The notes below the pieces were generated by a model. That model had not been told where the DNA came from. It saw only the letters and a program-made list of their open reading frames with translations, and did not search any database. A stretch of DNA of 44,478 nt from Oscillospiraceae bacterium. GTDB lineage: Bacteria > Bacillota > Clostridia > Oscillospirales > CAG-272. The DNA is taken from the NCBI GenBank assembly GCA_003343845.1, contig QAKK01000036.1:1-44478 (forward strand), in the 5' to 3' direction. The position numbers were made by a program, and so were the translations under genes. Position 1 is the first letter of the stretch. Each line of letters opens with the position of its first letter. Positions 1 to 8,644 of the stretch are shown here, in pieces.

Positions 1-1
1 G

Positions 2-2407
2 CTGATCTCACCCGCACCGACGGCATCTGCGGCGCGCCCGACCGCGGGCGGCGCAGCCGACGCGCTGTACGCGCTCGGACTCGTCGGCGGCTACGGGAAG
101 AATGCGGACGGCAGTGTGAATTTCGCGCTCGGCGACAAGCTGACGCGCGCACAGGCGTTCGTCCTCGTGGTGCGCTTTGTCGGCGCGGAGAAGGACGCAA
201 CGCTGAGCGTGCAGAGCCACCCGTTCACCGACGTGCCCGCATGGGCGAACCCCTATATCGGCTACGTCTATGCAAACGGTATCACCAAGGGCGTGAGCGA
301 GACGAGGTTTGACCCCGACACCCCGGTGTCGGAGGCGGCGTTCCTCACGATCATGCTGCGCGTGCTCGGCTACAACGACGGCGCGGGCGACTTCAGGTGG
401 GACGACCCGTATACGCTGGCACAGTCGGTCGGCATCGCGGACGCAAAGGCGGACACGTTCAACCGCGGCAGCGCGTTTGTCATCTGCTACCGTGCGCTGA
501 CCGCGACGGTCAAGAGCGGGAACAGCATTGCGGAGCAGCTGATCGCCAAGGGCGTCTTCACGAAGGAAACCTATGATAAGGCGATGAATCCCGGCGACGA
601 TACACCGATCGTCATTCCCGGCGAATCGACGCTGAAGACGGTGATCACCCCGATCGCCGAGCTGAACACCAAGGGAGAGGACGGCGACCATGCGGACGAC
701 GACTTCAACACCGTGTCGCTCGAGATCGACTACCGGCAGACGGCGGAGCTGACCTCGGCGAAGACCGGCTACAGCCGCTATGACAACGCGTGGTACCCGC
801 GCGTGAAAAAGGTGCGTGACGATCTGTATCTGCTCCTTTACCATTACGGACAGTACGGTCAGCACATCTACTGGACGACCAGCCGCGACGGCGTCAAATG
901 GAATGCGCCCTCGGTGCTCTACCGGGGCGGCGCATCGGCAACCGGCTTCACGCATGCGGAGGGACCGCTTGCCGGTACAAAGGACGATATGCGCGCGGTC
1001 AACCCGGACGCCTGCGTCCTCGACAACGGCGACATTCTCTGCGTTTATTCGGTCCGCTCCAACAAGGGCTACCAGCAGGTGATTGACCTGAACGGCCTGG
1101 AGCTGGTGCGCGGCAAGGTGACGGCAAGCGGCGGGATCCAGTGGTCGAAGCCGACGAAGATCTACACCGGCACCAACTGGGAGCCCTTCATCATGCAGCG
1201 TGACGACGGGCAGATCGAGATTTACTTCTCCTCTTCGGTCACCTATATCGCCAAGTACGGCTTTGATAAGGCAAAACGCTCCTCCGGCACGGGTCTGATC
1301 GTCTCGAAGGACGGCGGCTATACCTGGACGCCGGATGTGCAGGCGGGCGACAAGAATTATTACCGCCCCACGGTGGTCTATCAGCAGGCGATCGGCGAAA
1401 AGAAGACGCCGAACGGTGAGACTGCGATGTATTTCAGCGGACAGATGCCGTCTGTTGTGCAGCTGTACAATGGCAAGTCCATGATTGCCGTTGAGGTGCA
1501 TAGTCTCAACAACAAGTACACCATTTCGCTTGCGACCAGCGAGGCAGGGGGCAACTGGAAGGATCTCGGCATCACGGAAGAAGGTCCCTCCACCATGATG
1601 AAGGATGTCTTCACCGGCGCTGCGCCCTATCTTGCACGTTTCAAGTCCGGTGAGGTTTACCTGACCTACACCAGCAAAGGTCTGAAGGGCAGAATGGCAA
1701 AAGCGGACGGCACTGCCGTATCGTCGAAGGAGTTCACGGCGGTTCCCGGCGCGGCAGGCTCCTGGGGCTCGACCGAGATCGTCGGCAGCCATGCCGTGCT
1801 CTCCACCGCGCCGGTCGTCAACGGTGACAAGCGCGGCGTCAAGATCGTTCGCTCCTACCTCAACCACCGCATCAATGCGCCCAAGACCGCTGTTACGGTG
1901 GATGGCTATACAAATGACTGGGACAACATCGAAAACACCGATGCACTCTTCGTCGGCAGCGAATCGCAGGCACAGATCACCCTGCGTGCCGCGCACGACG
2001 ATGAGAATGTCTACTTCCTCGTTTCGCGTCTCGACGATTTCATGACCTCGAGCGATGCGGTTATGGTCTGCATCGGCGCAGGGGAGACGGCGGATTACCG
2101 CGTCGTGGTCGGCGTTGACGGTTCGGTCTCGATCGACCACTATTCCGCAGGTGCCAAGCAGTCGAGCATCACGGGCGGTACGGCTGTGGTCAAGGTGCTC
2201 GGCACGCTTAACAACAATGAGGATACCGACGAGGGCTGCGTCTATGAGATCGCCGTTCCGAAGTCGGCGGTCGGTCTTACCGGCGCGAAGAGCTTCAAGG
2301 TTCGTCCCGTGCTGACCAACAAGGACAGCAACAACGTGATCCTGGATACGCTCACGGGTGTCACGGCGTATTCCACCGCGCTTTGGCCGGATATCGTTCT
2401 CGACTGA
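2..2407 (+). CDS. SLH-anchored sialidase-like beta-propeller protein with CBM9-like C-terminus (5' partial)
   Basis: The reading frame is open from the first bases of the window, so the N-terminus and signal peptide lie outside it. A GTG at 116 falls inside the first SLH repeat and is not a plausible start. The visible 801 residues begin with SLH repeats (about 20-190, with DVPAWANPYIGYVYANGITKG). A six-bladed-propeller-like region (about 230-620) follows, with Asp-box motifs SRDGVKW, SKDGGYTW and SEAGGNW typical of sialidase-superfamily glycosidases. The last 160 residues (VTVDGYTNDWDNI, then DDENVYFLVSRLDD) resemble family 9 carbohydrate-binding/DOMON domains. The protein is probably held on the cell wall and acts on extracellular glycans. 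The canonical sialidase RIP motif is replaced by YPRV, so sialic acid as substrate is not assured. Its SLH segment closely resembles that of the giant protein at 21510-25982. Confidence 0.8.
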   Translation: MISPAPTASAARPTAGGAADALYALGLVGGYGKNADGSVNFALGDKLTRAQAFVLVVRFVGAEKDATLSVQSHPFTDVPAWANPYIGYVYANGITKGVSETRFDPDTPVSEAAFLTIMLRVLGYNDGAGDFRWDDPYTLAQSVGIADAKADTFNRGSAFVICYRALTATVKSGNSIAEQLIAKGVFTKETYDKAMNPGDDTPIVIPGESTLKTVITPIAELNTKGEDGDHADDDFNTVSLEIDYRQTAELTSAKTGYSRYDNAWYPRVKKVRDDLYLLLYHYGQYGQHIYWTTSRDGVKWNAPSVLYRGGASATGFTHAEGPLAGTKDDMRAVNPDACVLDNGDILCVYSVRSNKGYQQVIDLNGLELVRGKVTASGGIQWSKPTKIYTGTNWEPFIMQRDDGQIEIYFSSSVTYIAKYGFDKAKRSSGTGLIVSKDGGYTWTPDVQAGDKNYYRPTVVYQQAIGEKKTPNGETAMYFSGQMPSVVQLYNGKSMIAVEVHSLNNKYTISLATSEAGGNWKDLGITEEGPSTMMKDVFTGAAPYLARFKSGEVYLTYTSKGLKGRMAKADGTAVSSKEFTAVPGAAGSWGSTEIVGSHAVLSTAPVVNGDKRGVKIVRSYLNHRINAPKTAVTVDGYTNDWDNIENTDALFVGSESQAQITLRAAHDDENVYFLVSRLDDFMTSSDAVMVCIGAGETADYRVVVGVDGSVSIDHYSAGAKQSSITGGTAVVKVLGTLNNNEDTDEGCVYEIAVPKSAVGLTGAKSFKVRPVLTNKDSNNVILDTLTGVTAYSTALWPDIVLD

Positions 2408-2535
2408 TGCGGCGGGCAATTTGCATACTCCTGCTGCTTGCCGTGACGGCGGCGTTCAGCGCCTGCGGCACGGGAACAGAGGAGCAAACGACAGCGTCGT
2501 CTGCGGACGACTGGTCTGCGATCTACAGACCGTAA
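2407..2535 (+). CDS. 42-residue putative lipoprotein
   Basis: The ATG overlaps the TGA of the preceding surface-protein gene (TGATG), which suggests translational coupling. The product starts with MRRAICILLLL and a lipobox-like AAFSAC, so it looks like a lipoprotein signal peptide with Cys20 as the lipidated residue and only about 22 residues after it, rich in Thr, Ser and acidic residues. The stop is followed within 6 nt by a strong terminator. It may be a real mini-lipoprotein or the remnant of a longer lipoprotein gene. No function can be given. Confidence 0.5.
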   Translation: MRRAICILLLLAVTAAFSACGTGTEEQTTASSADDWSAIYRP

Positions 2536-2540
2536 AGACT

Positions 2541-2582
2541 GCAATAAAAAAATCCCGAAGAAATTCGGGATTTTTTTATTGC
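2541..2582. terminator. Bidirectional intrinsic terminator
   Basis: A perfect 19-bp inverted repeat (2541-2559 and 2564-2582) encloses a GAAA tetraloop. The A-run on one arm and T-run on the other let it work in both directions. It sits between the convergent lipoprotein gene (plus) and the DUF554 gene (minus). Confidence 0.92.
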
Positions 2583-2591
2583 ATGTGAAAA

Positions 2592-3332
2592 TCAGCCGGC
2601 GATCCGCTGCACAAGGCGGGTGACGAGGTCAAACAAGATCGGCATGAACACGGCGGGCAGCAGGTTGCCGACCTTGATCTTTGCGATGTTCAGCATCCGC
2701 AGCCCGATGGCAAAGATCAGGATCGAGCCGACAAAGGACATCTGCGAGATCACAACCTCCGTGAGGTACGGCTCAATGTAGACGCCGAGGAGCGAGATCG
2801 CGCCCTGATAGACGAAGACCGCTACAGCCGAGAACAGTACGCCGATGCCGAGCGTGGAGGCGAGGATCATCGAAGAAATGCCGTCGATGATGCTTTTGGC
2901 GACCAGAACGTCGGTGTTCCCCCGAATGCCGTTGTCCAGCGCGCCGACCACTGCCATCGCGCCCACGCAGAAAAGCAGGGTCGCCGTCACCATGCCGGCG
3001 GCAAAGGCGGAGTTTTCGTTCGAGGCGAATTTTTTCTGGCAGCGCACGCCGAGCGCGTCGAGGTGCTTTTCAATGTCGATCACCTCGCCGAGCGCTGCGC
3101 CGAGCGCCATAGAGAGGATCATGACAAGCGTGTCCTTTGTGCCGAACGCGCCGTCTGCATAGGTCAGGCAGGCGCTGATCGCGCCGCCGATGCCGATGAA
3201 CATCACGACGAGTCCGACGGCTTGCATCACCGTATTTTTGACATGCTCGGGCAGCACTTTCTTTGCCGCAAGCCCGAGCAGCGTGCCCGCGACGATCAGT
3301 GCGCAGTTGATAAGAGTTCCGGAAACAGGCAT
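2592..3332 (-). CDS. DUF554 family membrane protein
   Basis: This 246-residue hydrophobic protein has about seven predicted membrane segments and matches the DUF554 (YdfK-like) family from its MPVSGTLIN start, the central ALGAALGEVIDIEKHLD loop and the conserved tail with GNLLPAVFMP. The start at 3332 is chosen because AAGGAAAG lies just upstream on the minus strand. A longer frame reaches 3677 but crosses AT-rich promoter DNA. The biochemical function of the family is unknown, and a transport role is often presumed. The gene is monocistronic, convergent with the upstream surface-protein genes and divergent from livJ. Confidence 0.85.
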   Translation of the reverse strand: MPVSGTLINCALIVAGTLLGLAAKKVLPEHVKNTVMQAVGLVVMFIGIGGAISACLTYADGAFGTKDTLVMILSMALGAALGEVIDIEKHLDALGVRCQKKFASNENSAFAAGMVTATLLFCVGAMAVVGALDNGIRGNTDVLVAKSIIDGISSMILASTLGIGVLFSAVAVFVYQGAISLLGVYIEPYLTEVVISQMSFVGSILIFAIGLRMLNIAKIKVGNLLPAVFMPILFDLVTRLVQRIAG

Positions 3333-3368
3333 GGTCGATTCTTCTTTCCTTATATAACAATCGAGGGT

Positions 3369-3397
3369 ATCATAACATAAAGTTTCGGAAAAGTAAA
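3369..3397 (-). promoter_or_regulatory. Putative promoter of the DUF554 gene
   Basis: On the minus strand, TTTACT (3397-3392) and TATGAT (3374-3369) are separated by 17 nt, about 35 nt upstream of the start codon. The match is moderate. Confidence 0.45.
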
Positions 3398-3488
3398 TAA
3401 AAACTACCCGAAAAATCCGAAAATGCAAGTTTACATCTGTGAAAGTTGCAAAAAATATTGAAAAAGCCGAAAAAATTTCAAAAAAGCC

Positions 3489-3517
3489 TTGCAAAAATGC
3501 GTAAGAACCGTTATAAT
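3489..3517 (+). promoter_or_regulatory. Sigma-A type promoter of the liv operon
   Basis: TTGCAA (3489-3494) and a perfect TATAAT (3512-3517) are separated by exactly 17 nt. They lie in A-rich DNA 60 nt upstream of the livJ start. A GGGAGGT ribosome site at 3563-3569 precedes the ATG. Confidence 0.8.
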
Positions 3518-3576
3518 AATTGCATAATTGTTTTTCGGAATTAAATGGAAAACAAATTGTTTGGGAGGTAATTACT

Positions 3577-4749
3577 ATGAAAAAGATCATCGCACTGATC
3601 CTCACGGCTTTGATGCTCGTTTCGGTCTTTGCCGCATGCGGCGAAAAGACGGACGGCGACGTGGTCAAGATCGGCATTTACGAGCCGGCTTCCGGCTCCA
3701 ACGGTGCAGGCGGTAAGCAGGAAGCGCTGGGTATCAAGTACGCAAATTCGGTGCAGCCGACGGTGGACATCGGCGGCAAGACCTATAAGGTAGAGCTGGT
3801 TTCGGTGGATAACCAGTCGTCCAACGACAAGGCACCCTCTGCTGCGGCAGAGCTGGTCAGCGCAGGTGTGTCGGTTGTCCTCGGCTCTTACGGCTCGGGC
3901 GTTTCCATCGCGGCAGCACCGACCTTTGAGCAGGCAGGCGTGCCCGCCATCGGCATCACCTGCACCAACCCGCAGGTCACCGAGGGCAACAAGCACTATT
4001 TCCGCATCTGCTTCCTCGATCCCTTCCAGGGCACGGTCCTTGCAAACTATGCTTACAATGAGCTGGGTTACAGAACCGCATACACCCTTGCAGAGAACGG
4101 CAACGACTATGATGAAGGTCTTGCACACTACTTCACCGAGGCGTTCACAAAGCTCGGCGGCAAGGTCGAAAACGCAAACTTCCCCGAGAACACCTCGGAC
4201 TTCAACTCCTACATTACCAATGCGGTGAATGCAGGCGCCGAGGTCATCTTCGCACCGACCTCCACGAGCTATGCACAGCTGATCGTGGAGCAGGCTGCCG
4301 CAAAGGGCGTTTCCGCCACAATTATGGCGGGCGATACCTGGGACTCCAACCAGATCCTCTCGGCTGCAAAGGGAAAGAAGATCGACATTCAGGTCACCAC
4401 CTTCTACCAGGAGGGCGGTAACGCAGACTTCGATAAGGGCTTTAAGGCATTCCTTGAAGGCAATGAGCAGAACCTGACCGACAACGGCGGCGACAGCAAC
4501 ATCGCGGCAGTTTCGGCAATGGGTTACGATGCATACTTCGTCGCACTCGAGGCGCTTAAGGCTGCCGGCTCGACCGACAGAGCAAAGGTCACCGAGGCAC
4601 TCTGGAAGGTTTCGACCACCGGTGTGACCGGTGCGATCGCCTTTGACGATGTCAACGGCGATGCGATCCGTACCACCGCATACATCAAGAAGGTCAACAC
4701 GACCACTGGTCTGTGGGACTTCGTCAAGGAGCAGGGCGTCGCAAAGTAA
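3577..4749 (+). CDS. livJ: Branched-chain amino acid ABC transporter, substrate-binding lipoprotein
   Basis: This 390-residue protein binds the substrate outside the membrane for the LivHMGF permease encoded next. It has a lipoprotein signal peptide with Cys21 in VFAAC and then the periplasmic-binding type 1 fold of the Leu/Ile/Val-binding family: KIGIYEPASGSNGAGG at the first strand, VLGSYGSGVSIAAAP in the ligand loop, GITCTNPQVT, and a C-terminal GVTGAIAFDDVNGDA. The start at 3577 follows GGGAGGT at a spacing of 7. The length is normal for the family. The exact ligand (leucine, isoleucine, valine, or another amino acid or amide) cannot be told from sequence. Confidence 0.92.
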   Translation: MKKIIALILTALMLVSVFAACGEKTDGDVVKIGIYEPASGSNGAGGKQEALGIKYANSVQPTVDIGGKTYKVELVSVDNQSSNDKAPSAAAELVSAGVSVVLGSYGSGVSIAAAPTFEQAGVPAIGITCTNPQVTEGNKHYFRICFLDPFQGTVLANYAYNELGYRTAYTLAENGNDYDEGLAHYFTEAFTKLGGKVENANFPENTSDFNSYITNAVNAGAEVIFAPTSTSYAQLIVEQAAAKGVSATIMAGDTWDSNQILSAAKGKKIDIQVTTFYQEGGNADFDKGFKAFLEGNEQNLTDNGGDSNIAAVSAMGYDAYFVALEALKAAGSTDRAKVTEALWKVSTTGVTGAIAFDDVNGDAIRTTAYIKKVNTTTGLWDFVKEQGVAK

Positions 4750-4781
4750 TCGCTGCTCCGTTTATTCGGCACATCGGGGTC

Positions 4782-4877
4782 AGGGCTTGACTTTTGGTCA
4801 AGCCCTTGCCTTGATTTTTAAGACTTCCCGACTTTCGGGTCGTCTTGCATGGGCGGGAACGCTCCCGCGTGTGCAAG
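4782..4877 (+). promoter_or_regulatory. Two hairpins between livJ and livH (probable partial terminator or mRNA stabiliser)
   Basis: The first hairpin has arms AGGGCTTGA and TCAAGCCCT (4782-4790 and 4798-4806) and is followed by a short T-rich stretch. The second pairs CTTGCA and GCGGGA (4844-4858) with TCCCGC and TGCAAG (4863-4877). In binding-protein operons such elements usually lower readthrough, so that the binding protein is made in excess over the membrane complex. That role is inferred here. Confidence 0.55.
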
Positions 4878-4914
4878 GCGACCTCAAAGACGACTGAAAT
4901 GTGAGGATACACGC

Positions 4915-5793
4915 ATGAACATAACGATTGACCATATTTTAGCGGGCGTATCCGCCGGCGGTCAGTACGCGCTGATCGCGATCGGGTATACCATGGTCTA
5001 CGGCATTCTGCGCCTGATCAACTTCGCGCACGGCGACGTTTTCATGGTGGCGGGCTTGATCATGGTTTACGCGTCTGCCAGCCTGCCGCTTTATGTCTCG
5101 ATTCCGATCGTGCTCGTCGGCACGGTGCTGCTCGGCGTACTGATCGAGAGCGCCGCATACCGTCCGCTCCGCTCGGCGCCGCGTATGTCGGTCATGATCT
5201 CGGCGATCGGCGTATCTTACCTGCTTGAAAACCTTGCCCTGTACATCACGGGCGGTCTGCCGCAGGTCTATCCGGATATTCCGTGGATCTCGGACTCGGT
5301 CACCATCCTCGGCGCGACCACCAAGCGCGTCACGCTGATCACGCCGGTGCTCACGCTGTTTTTGGTCGTTGTCCTGGTGCTGCTCATCCGCTATACCAAG
5401 ATCGGCATGGCGATGCGCGCGGTGTCCAAAGACTTTGAGACCTCGCAGCTCATGGGCATCAAGATCAATTCGGTCATCAGCATGACCTTTGTCATCGGCT
5501 CGTTCCTCGCGGCGGTCGGCTCACTGCTCTATTTCTCCAGCTATAAGTCGGTCATCCCGACCTCGGGCGCCATGCCGGGTCTGAAAGCCTTTGTTGCAGC
5601 CGTTTTCGGCGGCATCGGGTCGATCCCGGGTGCAGTCGTCGGCGCATTCATCATCGGCATCTGTGAGAACCTCATCAAGTCCAGCACCGAGCTGTCCATT
5701 TTCTCGGATGCGTTCACCTTTGCGCTGCTGATCCTGGTTCTCTGCGTCAAGCCGACGGGTCTGTTCGGCGAGAAGACCACCGATAAGGTATAA
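4915..5793 (+). CDS. livH: Branched-chain amino acid ABC transporter, permease LivH
   Basis: This 292-residue integral membrane protein forms half of the translocation pore with LivM. Family hallmarks are the N-terminal GYTMVYGILRLINFAHGD, the cytoplasmic coupling loop with GMAMRAVSKDFETSQLMGI, and the late GLKAFVAAVFGGIGSIPGA segment. Eight or more hydrophobic segments are visible. The start at 4915 follows GTGAGGAT at a normal spacing. An upstream in-frame ATG at 4849 lies inside the leader hairpins and is unlikely to be used. livM begins 11 nt after the stop behind an AAGGAGG. Confidence 0.93.
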   Translation: MNITIDHILAGVSAGGQYALIAIGYTMVYGILRLINFAHGDVFMVAGLIMVYASASLPLYVSIPIVLVGTVLLGVLIESAAYRPLRSAPRMSVMISAIGVSYLLENLALYITGGLPQVYPDIPWISDSVTILGATTKRVTLITPVLTLFLVVVLVLLIRYTKIGMAMRAVSKDFETSQLMGIKINSVISMTFVIGSFLAAVGSLLYFSSYKSVIPTSGAMPGLKAFVAAVFGGIGSIPGAVVGAFIIGICENLIKSSTELSIFSDAFTFALLILVLCVKPTGLFGEKTTDKV

Positions 5794-5804
5794 GGAGGGC
5801 GCCG

Positions 5805-6905
5805 ATGATGCAAACGCTGACACAAAAGAAAAAATATACGTATATGAACTTCGGACTGCTCGTGCTGCTGTTCGTCTTCGTATTCCTCGCAGACCGATTC
5901 CTGCCGTCCTATGACGTCAAGGCAAAGGTGCTGCAAAAAGGCGCGGTCTTCGCGCTGATCGCCGTCTCCATGAACCTGCTCAACGGCTTTACCGGGCTGT
6001 TTTCGCTCGGGCAGGCGGGCTTCATGCTGCTCGGCGCATATACCTATGCGATTTTCACGATTCCGACGGTCGCCGATCGCGTGGCGGTCTATAAGTATTA
6101 CACCACCACGGCGGCGGACGGCACGGTGCAGGGCGGTCTTGTTCAGTTTGCGCTGCCGGTCGCGGTCGCGATTATTCTGGCGGGACTTGTCGCTGCGCTC
6201 TTCGCGTTCCTCATCGGTCTGCCGGTGCTGCGTCTCAAGAGCGACTATCTGGCGATCGCCACGCTCGGCTTCGCCGAAATTTTGCGCGCACTCTGCCAGT
6301 GGAAGGGACTCGGCGTCCTGACCAACGGCTCCAACCAGCTGCGCCTGTACCCGACCTTTTCGGGCATTCTGCCGTATTTCCTCGTTTCGGGCGTCTGCAT
6401 CGCGATCATCGCGCTGCTCATCCGCTCCACCTACGGCAGAGCCTTCAAAGCCATACGCGACGATGAAGTCGCTGCCGAGGCGATGGGCATCAACCTCACC
6501 AAGCACAAGATGATCGCCTTTGTTGTCAGCTCGTTCTTCGCGGGCATCGGCGGCGCGCTCTTTGCGATGTATCAGAACACCATCCAGGCAAAGCCGTTTA
6601 CCACCACGCTGACCTATGAGATCCTTCTGATCGTCGTCATCGGCGGTATCGGTTCGCTCAGCGGTTCGGTGCTGGCAAGCTTCCTGTATATCGCCTGCTC
6701 CGAGTGGTGGATGCGCTTCCTCGACACCGACGGCATCATCCCCGGTGTCACGCGCAACGGGTTCCGCCTCGTCGTGTTCTCGGCAGTCATCATGGTGATC
6801 GTGCTGTTCTTCCGCCGCGGCATCATGGGCGACAAGGAGCTTTCCACCGAACGTATTGCCGATTTCTTTGCCGCACATAAAAAGAAGAAGGAGGCGACGA
6901 AATGA
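5805..6905 (+). CDS. livM: Branched-chain amino acid ABC transporter, permease LivM
   Basis: This is the second pore subunit, 366 residues long. Motifs include NLLNGFTGLFSLGQAGFMLLGAY near the N-terminus, RLKSDYLAIATLGFAEI, the coupling loop GRAFKAIRDDEVAAEAMGI, and VIGGIGSLSGSVLAS. A lysine-rich tail ends the protein. AAGGAGGG at 5792-5799 precedes two adjacent ATG codons (5805 and 5808). The 3' end overlaps livG by 4 nt (ATGA), so the two are translationally coupled. Confidence 0.93.
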   Translation: MMQTLTQKKKYTYMNFGLLVLLFVFVFLADRFLPSYDVKAKVLQKGAVFALIAVSMNLLNGFTGLFSLGQAGFMLLGAYTYAIFTIPTVADRVAVYKYYTTTAADGTVQGGLVQFALPVAVAIILAGLVAALFAFLIGLPVLRLKSDYLAIATLGFAEILRALCQWKGLGVLTNGSNQLRLYPTFSGILPYFLVSGVCIAIIALLIRSTYGRAFKAIRDDEVAAEAMGINLTKHKMIAFVVSSFFAGIGGALFAMYQNTIQAKPFTTTLTYEILLIVVIGGIGSLSGSVLASFLYIACSEWWMRFLDTDGIIPGVTRNGFRLVVFSAVIMVIVLFFRRGIMGDKELSTERIADFFAAHKKKKEATK

Positions 6906-7738
6906 GCACGCTTCTGAAGCTTGAGGATATCACCATGCAGTTCGGCGGCGTCGTCGCCGTCAACAATCTGTCGCTTGAGGTCGGCGAGGGCGAGATCGTC
7001 TCCCTGATCGGACCGAACGGCGCGGGCAAGACCACAGCATTCAACGTCGTCACCGGTGTGTATGAGCCGACCAACGGTCGCGTGTCCTTTGCCGGAAAAA
7101 CCATTGTGGAGAGCCATCCGCGCGGCAAGATGAGCAAGCTGTACGCGGGCGAAAACAAGGGCGCCTACAAGCGCCGTATGGTGAAGACGCCGGACAGGAT
7201 CACAGCGCTGGGCATCGCGCGTACCTTCCAGAACATCCGTTTGTTCAAGTCCATGACGGTGTTTGAAAACGTGCTGGTCGCCACGCATCTGCGCCGCAAG
7301 AGTAACCTGTTCACCGCCACCTTCATGCTTGACCGCAAGGAGGAAAACGCCATGCGCGCCGAGGTTGAGTCGCTGCTGAATGAGGTCGGTCTGCTCGACG
7401 TTAAGGATGAGCTGGCAACCTCGCTCCCTTACGGCAAGCAGCGCCGCCTGGAGATTGCGCGTGCGCTGGCAACCAACCCGACGCTGCTGCTGCTCGACGA
7501 GCCTGCCGCGGGCATGAACCCGCAGGAGACCGACGAGCTGACTGCGTTCATCCGCTACATCCGCGACAAGTTCCACGTCACCATCTTCATGATCGAGCAT
7601 CATATGAACCTCGTCATGGATATTTCCGACCGCATCTACGTTATCGACTTCGGTCGTCTGATCGCCAAGGGCACGCCCGAGGAGATTCAGAACAACGACG
7701 TCGTTATCAAGGCATATCTGGGGGTAAGTGAAGAATGA
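6902..7738 (+). CDS. livG: Branched-chain amino acid ABC transporter, ATPase LivG
   Basis: This 278-residue cytoplasmic ATPase drives transport together with LivF. Walker A is GPNGAGKTT (residues 37-45), the Q-loop is FQN (about 109), the signature is LPYGKQRR (about 175), Walker B is LLLLDEP (about 195-201) and the switch histidine is in IEHHM (about 233). The stretch SHPRGK to KTPDRI (about 71-100) is longer than in many ABC ATPases, which is usual for LivG. The start overlaps the livM stop and the end overlaps the livF start, both as ATGA. Confidence 0.94.
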   Translation: MSTLLKLEDITMQFGGVVAVNNLSLEVGEGEIVSLIGPNGAGKTTAFNVVTGVYEPTNGRVSFAGKTIVESHPRGKMSKLYAGENKGAYKRRMVKTPDRITALGIARTFQNIRLFKSMTVFENVLVATHLRRKSNLFTATFMLDRKEENAMRAEVESLLNEVGLLDVKDELATSLPYGKQRRLEIARALATNPTLLLLDEPAAGMNPQETDELTAFIRYIRDKFHVTIFMIEHHMNLVMDISDRIYVIDFGRLIAKGTPEEIQNNDVVIKAYLGVSEE

Positions 7739-8451
7739 GTAAGATTCTCGAGATCAAGAACCTCAGCGTGTCCTACGGCGGCATTGAGGCAATCAAGAAT
7801 ATTTCGCTCGACGTCGAGGCGGGCAGCATCGTCACGCTGATCGGCTCAAACGGCGCGGGCAAGAGCTCCACGCTCCGCTCGATCGCCGGTATCGTCAAGG
7901 CGAAGAGCGGCGAGGTGCTTTTCGAGGGTGAAAACATCCTCGGTCTGTCGCCGGACCAGATCGTCAAGCGCGGCGTCACGCTTGTGCCCGAGGGCAGACG
8001 CGTGTTCCCCAACCTCACGGTTGCCGAGAACCTGCACGTCGGCGCATATCTGCGCAAGGACGACATCAAGCCCGACCTCGAATATGTGTATGAGCTGTTC
8101 CCGCGTCTGAAGGAGCGCTCCTGGCAGTTTGCCGGCACCCTTTCGGGCGGTGAGCAGCAGATGCTTGCCGTCGGCAGAGCCATGATGGCGCGCCCGAAGC
8201 TCATCATGATGGACGAGCCGTCGCTCGGTCTCGCGCCGCTGATCGTGCAGGGCATCTTTGACATCATCCGCACCATCAACAAGGCGGGCATCACGGTGCT
8301 GCTCATTGAGCAGAACGCGAATATGGCGCTCAAGGTTGCGGACTATGCCTATGTCATGCAGACCGGCGAGATCACGCTCTCCGGCACGGGCGCAGAGCTG
8401 CTTGAAGACGAGGAAGTCAAAGAGGCTTACCTCGGCAAACAGAGAAAGTAA
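7735..8451 (+). CDS. livF: Branched-chain amino acid ABC transporter, ATPase LivF
   Basis: This 238-residue ATPase is the partner of LivG. Walker A is GSNGAGKSS (37-45), the signature is LSGGEQQ (136-142), Walker B is LIMMDEPSLGL (about 156) and the switch region is LLIEQNANMAL. The family-typical VPEGRRVFPNLTVAENL segment is present. The start overlaps livG by 4 nt. It is the last gene of the liv operon, and its stop codon touches the terminator hairpin. Confidence 0.94.
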   Translation: MSKILEIKNLSVSYGGIEAIKNISLDVEAGSIVTLIGSNGAGKSSTLRSIAGIVKAKSGEVLFEGENILGLSPDQIVKRGVTLVPEGRRVFPNLTVAENLHVGAYLRKDDIKPDLEYVYELFPRLKERSWQFAGTLSGGEQQMLAVGRAMMARPKLIMMDEPSLGLAPLIVQGIFDIIRTINKAGITVLLIEQNANMALKVADYAYVMQTGEITLSGTGAELLEDEEVKEAYLGKQRK

Positions 8452-8494
8452 CAGAAAAAGAAGCGAACCGCATGCGGTTCGCTTCTTTTTCTGT
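8451..8494 (+). terminator. Intrinsic terminator of the liv operon
   Basis: A perfect 22-bp inverted repeat (8451-8472 and 8473-8494) starts within the livF stop codon and is followed by TTTT. Its centre GCATGC must open to form the loop. Confidence 0.9.
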
Positions 8495-8550
8495 TTTAGA
8501 GATGAAACGGGTCGTCGAGGGGGGCGATTCCTACTGGATTTGCGCGTCTT

Positions 8551-8576
8551 TAGGCTTCCCCCAAGGGGGAAGCCTA
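8551..8576. repeat. Short palindromic intergenic element
   Basis: The 12-nt arms TAGGCTTCCCCC and GGGGGAAGCCTA are separated by AA. The element lies in the roughly 150-nt gap between the liv terminator and the zinc-ribbon gene, where I see no gene. It resembles the small palindromes scattered in gut Clostridia genomes. No second copy is present in this window, so the repeat status is inferred. Confidence 0.4.
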
Positions 8577-8644
8577 TATCGCAGCGAGCGATTCGTTACG
8601 AACCGGCGTCTGGGGCGATCCGCAGAATCCGCAGTCATTCTCCC

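Noticed and set aside
8..2419. Long minus-strand open frame opposite the SLH-sialidase-like gene
   Set aside because: Its translation is Arg/Val/Ala/His-rich with no domain, signal or ribosome site. It is an antisense shadow of a GC-rich gene, whose plus-strand frame has clear domains.
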